Source: Chara braunii
Taxonomy: Eukaryota > Streptophyta > Charophyceae > Charales > Characeae
NCBI GenBank assembly: GCA_003427395.1
Contig: BFEA01000628.1
Span: 735,090 to 776,720, forward strand
Direction of reading: 5' to 3'
Length of the DNA stretch: 41,631 bases
Shown here: one piece after another, positions 20,821 to 32,480 of the stretch
Layout: each line of letters begins with the position of its first letter
Position numbering within the stretch: position 1 is the first letter of the stretch
Notes under the pieces: generated by a model
Database searches by the model: none
What the model was told of the DNA's origin: nothing
The model's input: the letters and a program-made list of their open reading frames with translations, nothing else
Position numbers and translations under genes: made by a program

Positions 20821-21200
20821 TGACAGTCCCCCATTCTGGGGAGACTGTTGTTCGTTCCAAATCCATCACTGGAGCAATTTGAATCGAGTTTTGAGAGATT
20901 TACTCATGCGCGACTTGCCGAATATCGAAGTAGATCTTGAGGCCCGAATTCCCGAACCAAGTCCTTTTAATCGAGTTCAATATAGACGAGTGCAACGCCG
21001 ACGATCGCGGGAGGCTACTCGAAGACTGTACATGCTACTACCATGAAGATGGTACTAACTTTTTCAACCGACACATGCTACGAAGATACTCATCGTCTCA
21101 GGGTATTCGGATTCTATATGCGAATAGACTCTCATTTATCACCTCACTCCTTTTGCAGGGTATTCGAGCTTGGATGAGCCTCTCTCTGGGACTTGTGTAG
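20821..21200 (+). pseudogene. degenerate continuation of the 20368 gene
   Basis: After the double TGA, protein-like sequence continues in the same frame to a TGA at about 20939, then in neighbouring frames (EVDLEARIPEPSPFNRVQY; DECNADDRGRLLEDCTCYYH). The last part has Cys/Asp-rich text similar in flavour to the DCPY..DGH ending of family A, but the match is weak. The end at about 21120 overlaps a palindromic motif copy. Broken or spliced, not decidable by eye. Confidence 0.3.
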
Positions 21201-21239
21201 GCAGGTGAACATCGTGTCGGGTTCGGATGACCTTTTGTC

Positions 21240-21880
21240 TAATGCAGGACTTCGGCACGAATCAATGTTCGTGTAGGTCTTCGGCTCGAATCAACGTTCG
21301 TGTAGGTCTTCGACATGTGTAATACAGGACTTTTCGGCTTGTGGCGAAGAGGGGGAGTGATATAGACTGTACGGAAGCATCTTCTGTAGAAAAGGGTATG
21401 TCTTGTAGAGTATATGACGTGGGCTGGAATGATTTTTGGAATGCCTACATGTGCCTAAGAATGTGTACTTCAATGATTTTTGGAAAGGCTCCATGTACTT
21501 TGTGAATTTTGGAAAGCTTCCGTGTACTTTGCAATTTTGTTCGGCACGGATCAGCGTTCGTGTAGGTCTTTGGCTTGAATCAGCTTTCGTGTAGGTCTTC
21601 GACATGTTCGTATTAGTGGTAGGGTTTGTTTCATGTGTAATGCAGGACTTTTCGGCTTCTGGCGAAGAGGGGGAGTGATATAGACTGTACGGAAGCGTCT
21701 TCTGTAGATAAGGGCATGTCATGTAGACTATACGACGTGGGCTGGAATGATTTTTGGAATGCCTACATGTGCCTTAGAACGTGTCCTTCAATGATTTTTG
21801 GAAAGGCTCCATGTACTTTGTGAATTTTAGAAAGCTTCCGTGTACTTTGCAATTTTGTATTGATTTATTTTTGAAAACGT
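21240..21880. repeat. 318-bp tandem duplication
   Basis: The block 'ggcgaagagggggagtgat' starts at 21343 and 21661 (period 318 bp). Each copy carries 'cgtgtaggtcttcg', 'gacgtgggctggaatg' and 'gtactttgcaattttg'. The last part of copy 2 runs into the right arm of the large inverted repeat. Confidence 0.9.
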
Positions 21881-22587
21881 CTCTGTGTACTTTGCAATTT
21901 GTCATTGAATGACTTTTTTTGCATTGAATGGTTTCTGGAAACTCTCCTTGTGGTGTGCAACTTCACCTTTTAGAAAAACACTAGGCAACTTGAAGACGAT
22001 GACAAGAGTTACTTATAGGAATGGATATGTATCTTCTCCACACAAAGATTTGATGACATTTTCACCGGGTAATATGCAAATGACAAGCCAACGTCCATAT
22101 TAAATCATCATGCTGATGGTGTGCGCACCTGCTTCTCCATCTAAGTGCGAGTTCATTCTCGCTTCTGGTGTGAACGACGTCCATATTAAATCATCGCGCT
22201 GATGGTGTGCGCACCTGCTTCTCCATCTAAGTGCGAGTTCATTCTCACTTCCGGTGTGAACGACGAGCACCCTGCACCCTCCATCTAAGTGCGAGTTCAT
22301 TCGCATTTTGAATGAACGCATCGCACTTTGCTTCACCTTGACCTTTACGAAAACAACAGGCAACCTGCAAATGTTTCCCTCTCCCCTTCTCTCCCGACTT
22401 CCGCAAACGAACCGCCGGTAAGCAACTGCACATCACGAAACAAGAGCACGTCCCAATTGGAACATCGTCGGGTTCTTGTGATGTCAACTCCCGCATGATG
22501 ACTACACTGAACAGCGGCAGGATGACCGGTCCGCCTCTCTGATGTGAATCTAACGGTGGATTGCGTCAAATCTGCTCTCATAGATCC
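21790..22587 (-). repeat. right arm of about 21-kb-spaced inverted repeat
   Basis: The reverse complement of this stretch matches 1243-1892 in order. It is longer because a block of about 87 bp with a palindromic motif and 'gtgcgcacctgcttctccat' is repeated (motifs at 22143-22164, 22229-22250 and 22287-22308). The outer end stops abruptly at about 22587 where retrotransposon sequence begins. Any 275-bp array or GA tract that should follow is missing on this side. Confidence 0.75.
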
Positions 22588-22619
22588 ACACCATCGCCCA
22601 AGAGTCTGTGAGGTCCTTC

Positions 22620-22960
22620 CCTGACCACTCAGTCTCTAACTCTTCTAGGGCCTTAGACATATCTTTCGAACAGAGTGTCGATGGGTCTAAATGTGTATGC
22701 GGGGCGATACATGGGTTACTAACCCTGACCAACGCTTCGAGTGGGGAAGGCAACGTTAAGGCACCAACTTTGCGGCCACCTACATTAACCTCTACCACGA
22801 AATGTTCACCCTTTGAGCCTCTACTGAAGTGGGGAACCTACGTCTGTTAAGGCGCCAACTTTGCGGCCACCTACATCAACCTCTGCCACAAAATGTTCAC
22901 CCTTTGGGCCTCTACTGATCATCGCCCAAGAATCTGTGGGGTCCTTCCCTGACCACTCAG
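22620..22960 (-). repeat. tandem duplication of gag-protease junction
   Basis: The block encoding HTHLDPS..CS.DMSKALEELE and VGGRKVGALT occurs twice (about 22600-22800 and 22850-23065), with 'aaggcaccaactttgcggcc' and 'aaggcgccaactttgcggcc' as markers. Only the second copy on the plus-strand coordinate keeps the DVGS active-site text. Confidence 0.75.
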
Positions 22961-23468
22961 TCTCTAACTCTTCTAGGGCCTTAGACATATCTCTCGAACA
23001 GAGCATCGATGGGTCTAAATGTGTATGCGGGGCGATACGTGGGTTACTAGCCCTTACCACTTCAGCCCGAGGAAGAGCGACTAAAACTCCTACTGGCCTG
23101 AGGTGCTTCCCTACGAAGTGCTCGCAGAAGCACCACCAGAGTTTAAATATAGTCCCACCACCGTTGGGGAAGCTACCCTCGTCAGGACTTTCTTGCCTCG
23201 ACACGTTCTGGACGTGGGGCCATAGTTGCCATAGTTCATGCACATCCCCCTAGTGACTCGGTCCCTCCACACCTCATATTCTAGACCAAGTTTTACCCAA
23301 GTGGGCGTGCCTTGGTCGCCCTGACCTGTAGACCGGCCTACCTTCTTCTTCCCGGTCCCCTAGCCTTTTCTTTGATGGGTGTCATGACTCCCCCACCTGA
23401 AGCCTCGCTGACCCCATCGTGGTCTGTCTCTTCCCCAAGGTCTGGGAAGCCGTCAATTTTTGTCGCCT

Positions 23469-23676
23469 GACCATCATGGTCGACGAACATTAGTTGACCT
23501 TTCTTCTTTCAGTCCTGGGGTAGTCTCTTCTCCCTACCATCTCCTTAACTCTGATGCGCGGACCCCAGTTTTGACCATCATGGTGGACGAACATTAGTTG
23601 ACCTTTCTTCTTCCAGTCCTGGGGTAGTCTCTTCTTCCTACCATTTCCTTAACTCTGATGCGCGGACCCCAGTTTT
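23469..23676. repeat. 104-bp tandem duplication in gag
   Basis: 'gaccatcatggt' through 'cggaccccagttttg' is present twice, at 23469 and 23573 (period 104 bp), with few differences. It lies in the linker between capsid and protease on the minus strand. Confidence 0.9.
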
Positions 23677-25122
23677 GCCTCTATATCTAAGGCCTTCTTG
23701 CTGAAAGAGGCGAAGTTGTGCTGTTCAACATAGGCCTCGTCTACCAGCTTTCTCCTTACCTTTGAGGGTAGGCATCTAAGGTAATCCGTAAGGAGTACCT
23801 GCTGGTCATAGCGCACACCAGGTACCACGAGCAGACTATCTACGGTGTCCGTTAGCTCACGAACATTCTTCTACCTTTTGGCACAAAGACTGTTGATTGC
23901 ATCGGTGACCTTTTGAGATCCTTGCGGGTCATGCCACCTATTATACACGGACCGTACAAACTCTTCTAATGCTTGGCCCTGGGTCCATGCATCAAAGTTT
24001 CGACCGTAGTCCTGCCGCTGCACTACGCAATTCAATCAGCAAACAGTTGTCCCCTCTAGAAAGGAGGCAACCACTACAACTTCCTGCAATGGCCTGGTAA
24101 GTTTATGCCTCACATAATTAGGCACCGTCCTTACCCAGGTGTCCAAGTCCTCGTCCTTCTTCCTGTCGCCGGAGAAGGGCTTAAGACGGAGGAAGGGTGT
24201 TTCGGGCATCCACTACATAGGCTGCATTGGCACAGGGGATTGTTGCAGTGGCTGCATAGCCACTGAAACAGATTGTTGCACACTAACCTGGGTCTTGCTT
24301 GACAGTGGGATTGTAGTAAGCACTGTCGTGGATGGTACGACTGAGACTCTGTTAACCGGACCACTAGTTTCCTGGGGTAGTCTCTTCTTCCTACCATCTC
24401 CTTGACTTTGATGCGCGGACCCCAGTTTTGCCTCTATATTGAAGGTCGTCTTGCTAAAAGAGGCGAAGTTGTGCTGTTCGACATAGGCCTCGTTTACCAG
24501 CTTTGTCCTTACCTCTAAAGGTAGGCATCTAAGGTAATTTGTGAGGAGTACCTGCTAGTCATAGCGCACACCAGGTACCACGAGCAGACATTTTACGGTG
24601 TTCATTAACTCACAAACATTCTTGTACCTTCTGGCACAAAGACTGTTGATTGCATCGGTGACCTTTTCAGCCCCTTGCCTGTTATGCCACCTATCATACA
24701 CGAACCGTACAAACTCTTCTAATGCCTGGGCCTAGGTCTAAACATCAAAGTTCTGACCGTAGCCCTACAGCTGCACTAGGCCATTCAATCAGCGGGCTGC
24801 TCACCCCTCTAGAAAGAAGGCAGCCACTACAACCTCCTGCTCTGGCCTCATAAGTTTGTGCCTCACATAGGCAGGCACCGTCCTTACCCAGGTGTCCAAG
24901 TCCTCGTCCTTCTTCATGTCGCTGGAGAAGGGCTTAGGACTTAGGAAGGGTATTTTGGGCATCCACTACATAGGCTGCATTGGCACAGGGGATTGCTACA
25001 GTGGCTGCATAGCCACTTAAACAGATTGCTGCACACTAACATGGGTCAGGCTTGACAGTGGGACTGTTGTAACCACTGTCGTCGCTGGTACGACTGAGAC
25101 TCTGTGAACCGGACCACTAGTT
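23617..25122. repeat. 752-bp tandem duplication of gag capsid region
   Basis: 'gatgcgcggaccccagtttt' occurs at 23658 and 24410, and 'ggaccactagtt' closes both copies (about 24369 and 25122), giving a period near 752 bp. Both copies encode the same capsid region. They differ by many point changes, so the duplication is not recent. Confidence 0.9.
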
Positions 25123-25906
25123 GGCAGTTGCTACATAACTACCTGGAGGGGGCATGCAAAGCATAGGCGACAATGAAGGCCCTACCAGGGGCAACGTCAC
25201 TGATGGACCTACACCCGGAGGGGGAACTATAGCAAACTGAGGTTGCCTCATCAATGGATGAGGAGCCTGTAATGCAACCATAATTCATTTCTGGCCGGCC
25301 ACTAGTTCAGCAAATACCTCCTGATCAAATACCTGTGTGAGGCTACATCTCCGCTACACACAGGAGCGAGTTACGTAGTGCTCGCATGGCAAAGTCAAGT
25401 GTTGACTCATCTCGTGCTTCTAATCTGCTTAACTCCTATAATCTACTACCTAGTCTAGCTTTCCTCATTATAGCTCTCCTTCTCCTCTCTGCTGCTTCAT
25501 CCAACTGCTGCTGCAACTCATCTTAAAGTTTTTCGGCTTGGAGGATCTTATAATCCTTTGGCGTGAGTTGAGTCAGCTAGCCGACTTGCACGCCAACACT
25601 CTGGCTAATGGAAACCCGAGAACCACTCTGACTAACTCTTGACGAAGTGGCCTNTAAAGAGGCTTGCGACATGGTAAAGGAAGTAGTCATGGTCGTAGCG
25701 GTGCTAGCTGAAATCCTAGACTTGGCACTATCCTCAGCGACCCTCACTCTCCTTGTCGTTGTTCTCTCTCTAGCCTCTCTCCGTCGTCTCCTCTCGTCTC
25801 TTCGACCTAACTCTAGGAAAGTCCAAGGTCGACTGAGAGCACTACTATGAGTNGTCATACGGTCGTCCACTAACAACTCCTCCTTACTAGTGCTTGCATC
25901 ACTCAT

Positions 25907-27160
25907 AAGCTACAGTGTTTGTGATCTAAACTAGAATTCACACTTAATCCTACCTTAGCATGACGCGCAACCGATTATGATACACAACTAACTTCAGTCG
26001 GCTTGGACAAAAACAGTTAGGTGGTTAGGTCTCTACCAATGTCAGATTCTACAGGGAATGTTAAATCTATTTTTAGATTACTCTGATACAGATTGCAATG
26101 CAGCAAAGAATACTACTTCACTTGCAGCTGTCTGTCAGTTGCCAGTCAAGTCCGTAACAACTAAATAATCAAAAATAAAAATAATGTTCCCTACAAAGAT
26201 GTATGCTGAATGATTGTTTATCTAATTAATTTTACAACGAACAGTTGTCGGAATCGCCGCTCTCCCTGTGTCCTTCTTGAGTTGTATCTTTGTGTCGATA
26301 CCTTGAGCATCTTGTTGAGGAGCGTGTCTAAAGGTGTGCAATCCGGCCCACCCCTGCGCCCCAAGTCAGTGCCGAACCTGCCAGCCCCTGCACATTATTT
26401 ATCCTCGCATGCAACGAGCCTTACACCCGGTTTGATTTGGCTGATCACGAGGCATTTAAGGAGATCCACCGTAACTCCTCATGAATTATTTAACGTCGCA
26501 GATAGGACGACGATCACAACCAGAATCAACACCGAGTCCCCTCCATAAATATTTAGAGACGGTCTGGTAAGCGTCTGTTCAAAGGGATGGCATGCCCTAA
26601 ATGACCTCTATTGCGCAGCAACAGAACCAAGGACTTGCGGCAAAGCATGCGTGTTGGCGTGGTGACTGTGACCCAAGTGCCTTGTCCAGGGCCCTTCAGA
26701 GACATGCCCCGTCTCCCACCAGCATGCTGCCCTGGAAAAAAAAATGTTGATTTTTAAGGTTGAGCGCTCGGGACACGTCACATTGAGAGGACTCTCAAGA
26801 CAGAACTCACTTCCTCATGGTAAAAAGCAATGAAGAGGGTAGATAAGGAAGGAAGCAACATACCTCATAATGCTGCCCCCAACCACAGATTTCTCACCGG
26901 TAACCTGATGTACATTTATGATGACCGGTGTTTGCCTCGGCACAACCCACAGCAGAATGCAGTTCCACCTCGGCTTAAATCCCGCATCAACGAGGTCTCA
27001 TCATCCAACATATACCCCTAATGTCACCACATAGCTTCCTGGTGTGCCCACACGACCCTGGGCTGCCTTACATTCAACGCCCAAGCCTTATCACTGCCCC
27101 ACACCTCATGTGAAGCACCGAACAGCTAATGCGAAGAACCAATGAGGGCAGTTCGAACCA
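25907..27160 (-). other. presumed untranslated leader, no gene seen
   Basis: About 1.25 kb between the gag start and a primer-binding-site-like sequence, on the minus strand. I see no protein family on either strand and no palindromic motif copies. If both ends belong to one retrotransposon this is its leader. It is long for that role and could include a nested piece. Confidence 0.35.
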
Positions 27161-27161
27161 G

Positions 27162-27173
27162 CTCAGATACCAA
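27162..27173 (-). other. primer-binding-site-like sequence
   Basis: The minus strand reads TGGTATCTGAGC, followed by TGGTTCGAAC. Plant LTR retrotransposons often have TGGTATCAGAGC, complementary to initiator methionine tRNA. This copy differs at one base. It lies upstream of the gag frame on the same strand, as expected. Confidence 0.5.
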
Positions 27174-27176
27174 ATT

Positions 27177-28140
27177 GCAAGGAAAATGAACAAAAGCGAG
27201 ATGACAATATTCAGATTGCACAATCACATTGAAAGTCAAATCGTAACACATTGTTCAAGAAGCAGCATTACACCAATATAACACCAATGGAGAATCGTAG
27301 CACTGAAAGTCAATGTCAATGACAGCTTGGTCTCGCGACCACCAACATATGTATCTCGTCTCTATCTCCCTACCTGGCGCTCGACACCCAGCCTATTCCC
27401 TACACAACTACTACTAGCCTACTCATTGACAATGCAACTTTTGACGTCAGCAGCACCAGAAGTAATTGAAGATGTCGCCCATGCAGAACCATCGCCAATA
27501 TCAGGTATGTGCCCTCACATCATCATCATCATCATCCTTCTCTCTCCCCCTTGACTCTCTCCCACGTCTCCCTTTGTTGTACACCCGAAGACCACCCCTG
27601 CGCCTCACTGTAATCCAAGCCCACCAGCTATGGTGGATGGGCTATGGCGCTGCCCTCCGCAGCGCCCTTCTTCTCTGCATGACCGCACGTGCTGCACCTC
27701 GCCTCTCAGCGCCAGCAGCAGCCCACGAGCCTTTGCTCCAGCAGCGGCTGCAGCACTGCCGCTAGCATGCGAGTATCTGAATCAGGCTGGTTGGGTAGAG
27801 CTCTTTCCTATATGGAAAGAGCTGGCCTGCTCGTGCAGCTTGGCTGGGCTGGGCCTGGGCCTAGAAGCTTCCGGTAGGCCGCAGGATGTTGCGCTTGTGT
27901 GCAACTACTGGGCCTCTTTCAGTTGGGCCTCCCAACTGTCAGTATATGATGCTGCGATTCTCGCCCAAGGCCTCCATTCTTTGGAAAAGCCCAGAAGGTC
28001 ATGAAAATGTCTTTGTTGCTCGGCCTGGGTTCCTCTCAACCAACTGACGCGTCACAACTGTCTGGACCCCCAAATATGAATTTGACAGTCGAGGGTCTCT
28101 TGTAATATATTAGGCCCGCCTTCACTTAGGGCGGGCACTC
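27177..28140 (-). repeat. candidate 5' LTR region
   Basis: If the primer-binding site is right, the LTR should end just outside it. The minus strand does end in TTGCA a few bases before. The region has a TCA/CTC-rich part (27515-27550) and GC-rich text, and no gene I recognise. The far end cannot be fixed because the second LTR is not in view. Confidence 0.3.
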
Positions 28141-28534
28141 TTGCAACAGGGGCCCCTCAGGCCTGCCGAGGACTCAGATCCTCGCACCAAATATAAAGAT
28201 TGCAGAAATTCACGAAAATGTGTTACGTTATTTGCATGTGGGTGGTATTATTCGTTTATTGTTTTGCTGGAAATTTTCTTCGTTGTCAGATGTACATCAA
28301 AACACGAAGTGCCGAAAAGGGGAACGTTTTTTTTTTGAATTCCGTTCACCCGTGCCAATGATTTTGATCCCAAAAAGACTTAACTTCTTTGTATTTATTT
28401 CTATATTTTTTAAATATTTTAATACTGCCGCAATCAAAATACAAAATACAACCCTGCTTCAAGTGGACTAGGAGTCCTTTGGCCGTAGGTACACTTGGGA
28501 TCAGAGATCCCCAGTGACCACCAACCACCTTAGC
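28141..28534. other. no gene seen
   Basis: Moderately AT-rich unique-looking sequence with short open frames and no family signal. It contains 'ttaggcccgcc'-type GC words at its left side and an AT-rich right half. Confidence 0.5.
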
Positions 28535-28565
28535 GAGCGAGCGAGAGAAAGAGAGAGAGAGAGCT

Positions 28566-28658
<93 letters not shown>

Positions 28659-28659
28659 N

Positions 28660-28746
<87 letters not shown>

Positions 28747-28775
28747 CAAAGAGAATGAGAGACAGATAGATGTAT
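28535..28775. repeat. long GA microsatellite
   Basis: About 240 bp of GA repeat with few interruptions and one ambiguous base (28659). Unlike the runs at 31229, 32057 and 37180, its flanks do not share the terminal-type module. Confidence 0.95.
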
Positions 28776-29406
28776 CTTGTGCAATTGGGACCAGATTATC
28801 GGAATGTGCGGACTTGTAGCCTTGGATGTATTGAACTACCAAGTTTGGCTGATTTGTCCTTTGAAATTCGTGAATTGGTCATCTTTTGTGATGACCAAGA
28901 GCAATGAGTGGAAAGTGGAGCGGAGAGGAGAATGGAGGGGTGGTTGGATAGTCAGCAATTGCAGTGTTAATGGCTTGCTGACCGTATTGCACGTTGTCTG
29001 TTGAGGAATTGTTCGCTGGTAAAAAATGCCTTTTGTTTTTTTCGACTTGGTCTTCTTAGTTCATTTTCGGTTTCTTTTTAACTTGACTTGTGCGTTTGTC
29101 TTTTCTGCGGTTACATCAGATTTGTTGTCTCTCTGTACTCCATGAAATTTTCTGGGTCTGCTTTCTTTTGAATTGCAGCACATGTCGTGTTTCTGTATTG
29201 CCAGGCAGCGAACGTAATCCACTTGTAAGCAGGAGTAAGAGGTCTACGTGTCATGCTCTAGGCAATTGAAAAACGTGAAATGGTAAATTGCTCCTGTGTC
29301 ATGTTAACGGTTTCCTCTTAGAAAGTGAGAGCCCCATGGCTCATTGGCCAACAAAGCACCTTGGTCATTAATAATTTGGATAGTCGTTTCTACGAGGATT
29401 GAGATT

Positions 29407-29488
<82 letters not shown>

Positions 29489-29575
29489 ACAATTTTGACT
29501 GCGATCAAGATCTGGGTCTTGGATATGATCGTGAAGGGGTTGGTGACAACATACGAGATTGCTAACTTTACACTC
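28776..29575. repeat. non-coding stretch with second GA microsatellite
   Basis: No gene is recognised. A GA run occupies 29411-29483. The text around 28900-29300 is T-rich and unique-looking. It may be the 5' part of the retroelement whose reverse transcriptase remnant follows, but no reverse transcriptase motif was seen before 29576. Confidence 0.6.
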
Positions 29576-30463
29576 TAGTGAGATGAGGCGCAGTACGTGG
29601 ACAACCTACAACGTGTGGATCCCTGTGCTGCTCGCTGATTTGTTTTTACATATCGGTTCATTGATGATGTTCTTACCTTTGATTGTCTGCCACCATCATC
29701 AGCCCATTATGGTCTTGAATGGAAGGAGACCACTGCGACAGATGGCTCGTGCACCTTNTTAGGTGCGAAACTGCAGACACGAGCAGACGGATCTCTCCGA
29801 TTGAGTGTGTTTGATAAGACATTTGCATGGGATTTTCCTGTTATACAATATCCTAGTGCAACGTCGAACATTTCATTTCATCAGCCTGCAGGTGTATTCA
29901 CTGGCCAGCTTACGCGGTTTGAGCAGATTTTTGACAATTGGCATAATTTCAAAACTGCAGCAACTATGCTTGTACGCCGTTTGCTCTCCCGTGGTCATGC
30001 TCCGTCAACACTGGCCCGTGGATGGACTTGTTACATTCGTGCTTGCCAACATAGACATCCTATACATGTAACTCGCCTTACACAATGGTTTCGACGTATG
30101 CTTCGCTGGTCTGTGCACCATCCTCTTCCACCCTCTCCTCCCCTTTCCTTCCCTTCTCCTTCTGTCATCCCCCATTCTTCTCTCCCTTTCTCTTTTCCCT
30201 CTTCTCATCCTCCTCCCCCTCCCCCTCCCCCTCCCCCTCCCCCTTCCCCTTCCCCTCCCCCTTCTCCTCCCCCTCCCCCTCCCCCTCCACATTGTGATGC
30301 AGCTACAAAAGTGTACTTCGAAACTTTGGACTTCTTCTGTCGGGGAGAGGGCGTGACCCGTAACGACCTTCAGTTTCAACCGCTTGACCCTACCGGAACT
30401 AAGGACTCCGAAATGACACTTTGGCCGCTGGGCTACTTTCGAGGTCCTCCGTGCAAGATATAA
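29576..30463 (+). pseudogene. reverse transcriptase fragment (non-LTR or Penelope-like)
   Basis: One frame contains YRFIDDVLTFD at about 29651-29683, the catalytic aspartate pair of a reverse transcriptase (FIDD at 29657-29668). It is preceded by a TGA at 29636 and QYVDNLQRVDPCAA. The thumb-like part follows: WKETTATDGSCT, LGAKLQTRADGSL, SFHQPAGVFTGQL, TRFEQIFDNWHNF and LVRRLLSRGHAPSTL. Spacing is closer to LINE or Penelope-like enzymes than to LTR elements. Fingers and N-terminus are absent, so this is a 5'-truncated copy, as is common for non-LTR elements. The end has a Pro-rich insertion from a CCCCTC repeat and then FFCRGEGVTRNDLQFQPLD, function unknown. It is the only trace of this element class here. 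Confidence 0.6.
30118..30292. repeat. CCCCTC pyrimidine-rich tract within the frame
   Basis: A C/T-only tract of CTCC/CCCCTC units encodes Pro and Ser in the reverse transcriptase frame without breaking it. It is probably a microsatellite expansion. Confidence 0.9.
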
Positions 30464-30699
30464 CAATACACATTTCGTAAAAAATGAGCTTTTTGTCAAA
30501 AAGTGAACTATTTTGACTGCGAATAAACACTCAGTACATGGCCCAATAGGGCATCATGCGACACTTTAAATGGTCAGTATATGAGGTGTTGACATGACAA
30601 ATGTTATGGTGGGGTGTTTTGAGCCCTTCATACATGAATAGTCGTTACTAAATGCGAATTAACGCAGTGTAAAAAAGGGCAGGGGCTCTTTGTATGACA
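30464..30699. other. no gene seen
   Basis: Short AT-leaning spacer. One degenerate palindromic motif copy (aaatgcgaattaacgcagtg) is at about 30651, the first after a gap of more than 8 kb. Confidence 0.6.
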
Positions 30700-31227
30700 C
30701 CTTGACAATGTTGTCCTGGCTTAGTGTTGCTGTGACAGACAGTACACGATTCAAAAGGGCATCGTGTTGGGTATGTGTTGCCTGTTTTCCATAAAAGGTC
30801 AGGGGTCCGACGCCCGATACCTTGCAAGTTGATTGACTGAACCTGTCAACTGTGGTCGGGCGGAACACCCAGCCTGGTGCACGACATTTGGCAAGTTGAA
30901 CCCGCAACCCGTCAGTACCCCTGCAACAATTGTGTCCACCATTTATCTTCTCGGAAGGACCTGAGGTTCCTTCTCCGGTTGACAAATAGTAGTTGAACAG
31001 TGTCACGGAATGATTCGGGAGTGGTGTTCGACAGGAAACCTTAAGGAAGTGGCAAACATCCGTTCGCTGTCGATGCCGATTGCCAATAGAACTGTTAGGG
31101 GGCCTTGATGTTGGTTCCTGATCTGTTTGGCGATCGAGCATATTGAAGAAGTGTGAAAGAGTCATTGGTTGTCTGTATGGATTGTCATTAGCACTCTTAG
31201 GGAATCTTGATGCGAGATCTGATTTCG

Positions 31228-31305
<78 letters not shown>

Positions 31306-32077
31306 CTTGCTTTAACCCGGAAAGGCATTGACAGAGTAGATATCGGTTTGGTGACTGAGCACCTTCAACAAGTGTCAAACAGTCGACGTGCGGATGGCCA
31401 CGCACTCTAAGGGAACCTTGATGGTGGGTGTGGAATTGCTTGCCGCAGGTTAGCAGTTGCTGGGCAGTCTTGGATGCTGAAGTCCGCCACTGGGGGAAGG
31501 TTTGATGGTCTGTGGTGGGACTTCCTGTTGGATTTGGATCTGTTTCGAGCAGAGTTTCGCACTCAAGAAGCAGAATTGAACTCCTGATCCCGCAGGTTAG
31601 CAGTTCTTGGACATTGCTTGTGGTGTTGTCAGGGTACACACCACAAGTCGGAGTGAACTCTCATTTAGATGGACAACATGAACGCACACCATTGGCTTAG
31701 TGTTGCTGTAACAGACAGTACACGGCTCAAAAGGGCATCGTGTTGGGTATGTGGTGCCTGTTTTCCATAAAAGGTCAGAGGTCCAGCGCCCGATACCTTG
31801 CAAGCTGAAGGACTGAACCTGTCAACTGTGATCAGGCGGAACACCCAGCCAGGTGCACGACATTTGGCAAGTTGCCCGTCAGTACCCCTGCAACAAATGT
31901 GTCCACCATTTATCTTCCCGGAAGGACCTCTTTCTCCGGTTGACAGATAGGAGTTGAACACCAAATGATTCGGGAGTTAATGGTGTTCGACAGAGCACCT
32001 TAAGGAAGTGGCAAACAGTCGTTCGCTATCGATGCCGATTGCCAATAGCACTGTTCGAGAGAGAGAGAGAGAGAGAC

Positions 32078-32134
<57 letters not shown>

Positions 32135-32480
32135 TTCTTGCTTTAACCTGGAAAGGCATTGATAGGTACTAGTTGAACAGCGAATCAATTCGCAGATATC
32201 GGTTTGGTGACTCAGCACCTTTAACAAGTGTCAAACAGTCGTTGGCGGTCTGTGCGGATGGCCACGCACTATAAGGGAACCTTGGTCTGTGGCGGGACTT
32301 CCTGTTAGATTTGGATCTGTTTCGAGCAGAGTTTCGCACGCAAGAAACAGAATTGAACTCCAGATCCCGTAGGTTATCAGTTCTTGGACATTTGCATGGA
32401 CAACTAGCGGATTGCTCGGAGTACAAACCACAAGTCGGAGTGATACAATACGGATGCTGGTTTGTCATTTGCATGGACAA
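30700..32480. repeat. direct duplication of a terminal-type module, with GA tracts
   Basis: Two direct copies, about 30700-31680 and about 31690-32430. Shared blocks are 'gcttagtgttgctgt.acaga', 'cataaaaggtcag', 'ccgataccttgca', 'cggaacacccagcc', 'ccaccatttatctt', 'gatgccgattgccaatag', a GA run (31229-31301 and 32057-32130) and 'gatctgtttcgagcagagtt'. Parts match 104-300 and 37254-37460. Open frames across it are Leu/Ser-repeat artefacts of the GA runs. Confidence 0.85.

Larger units (their letters stand above)
22588..25906 (-). pseudogene. Ty3/gypsy gag to protease start, degenerate
   Basis: On the minus strand the ATG at 25906 begins MSDASTSKEELLVDDRM. Further along, the capsid-like pattern of Ty3/gypsy gag is clear: DLDTWVRTVPNYVRHKL, LEEFVRSVYNRWHDPQGS, VTDAINSLCAK, VRELTDTVDSLLVVPGVRYD and DYLRCLPSKVRRKLVDEAY. 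It ends with an aspartic protease start, VGGRKVGALTDVGS. Many stops interrupt it (for example TAG, TGA in the capsid region). The protease start is nearly the same as that of the plus-strand pol at 37813, so both come from one element family. The fragment breaks off inside the protease at 22588, against the inverted-repeat arm. Confidence 0.75.

Noticed and set aside
1-22587. Identification of the block as a Polinton or a viral insertion
   Set aside because: No polymerase B, packaging ATPase, capsid or retroviral-type integrase was seen. The cysteine protease alone is not enough.
28530-28842. Long Leu/Ser or Glu/Arg repeat frames over GA tracts (also near 29304, 31143, 31977 and 37020)
   Set aside because: They are translations of GA microsatellites. 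Flanks show no protein family signal.
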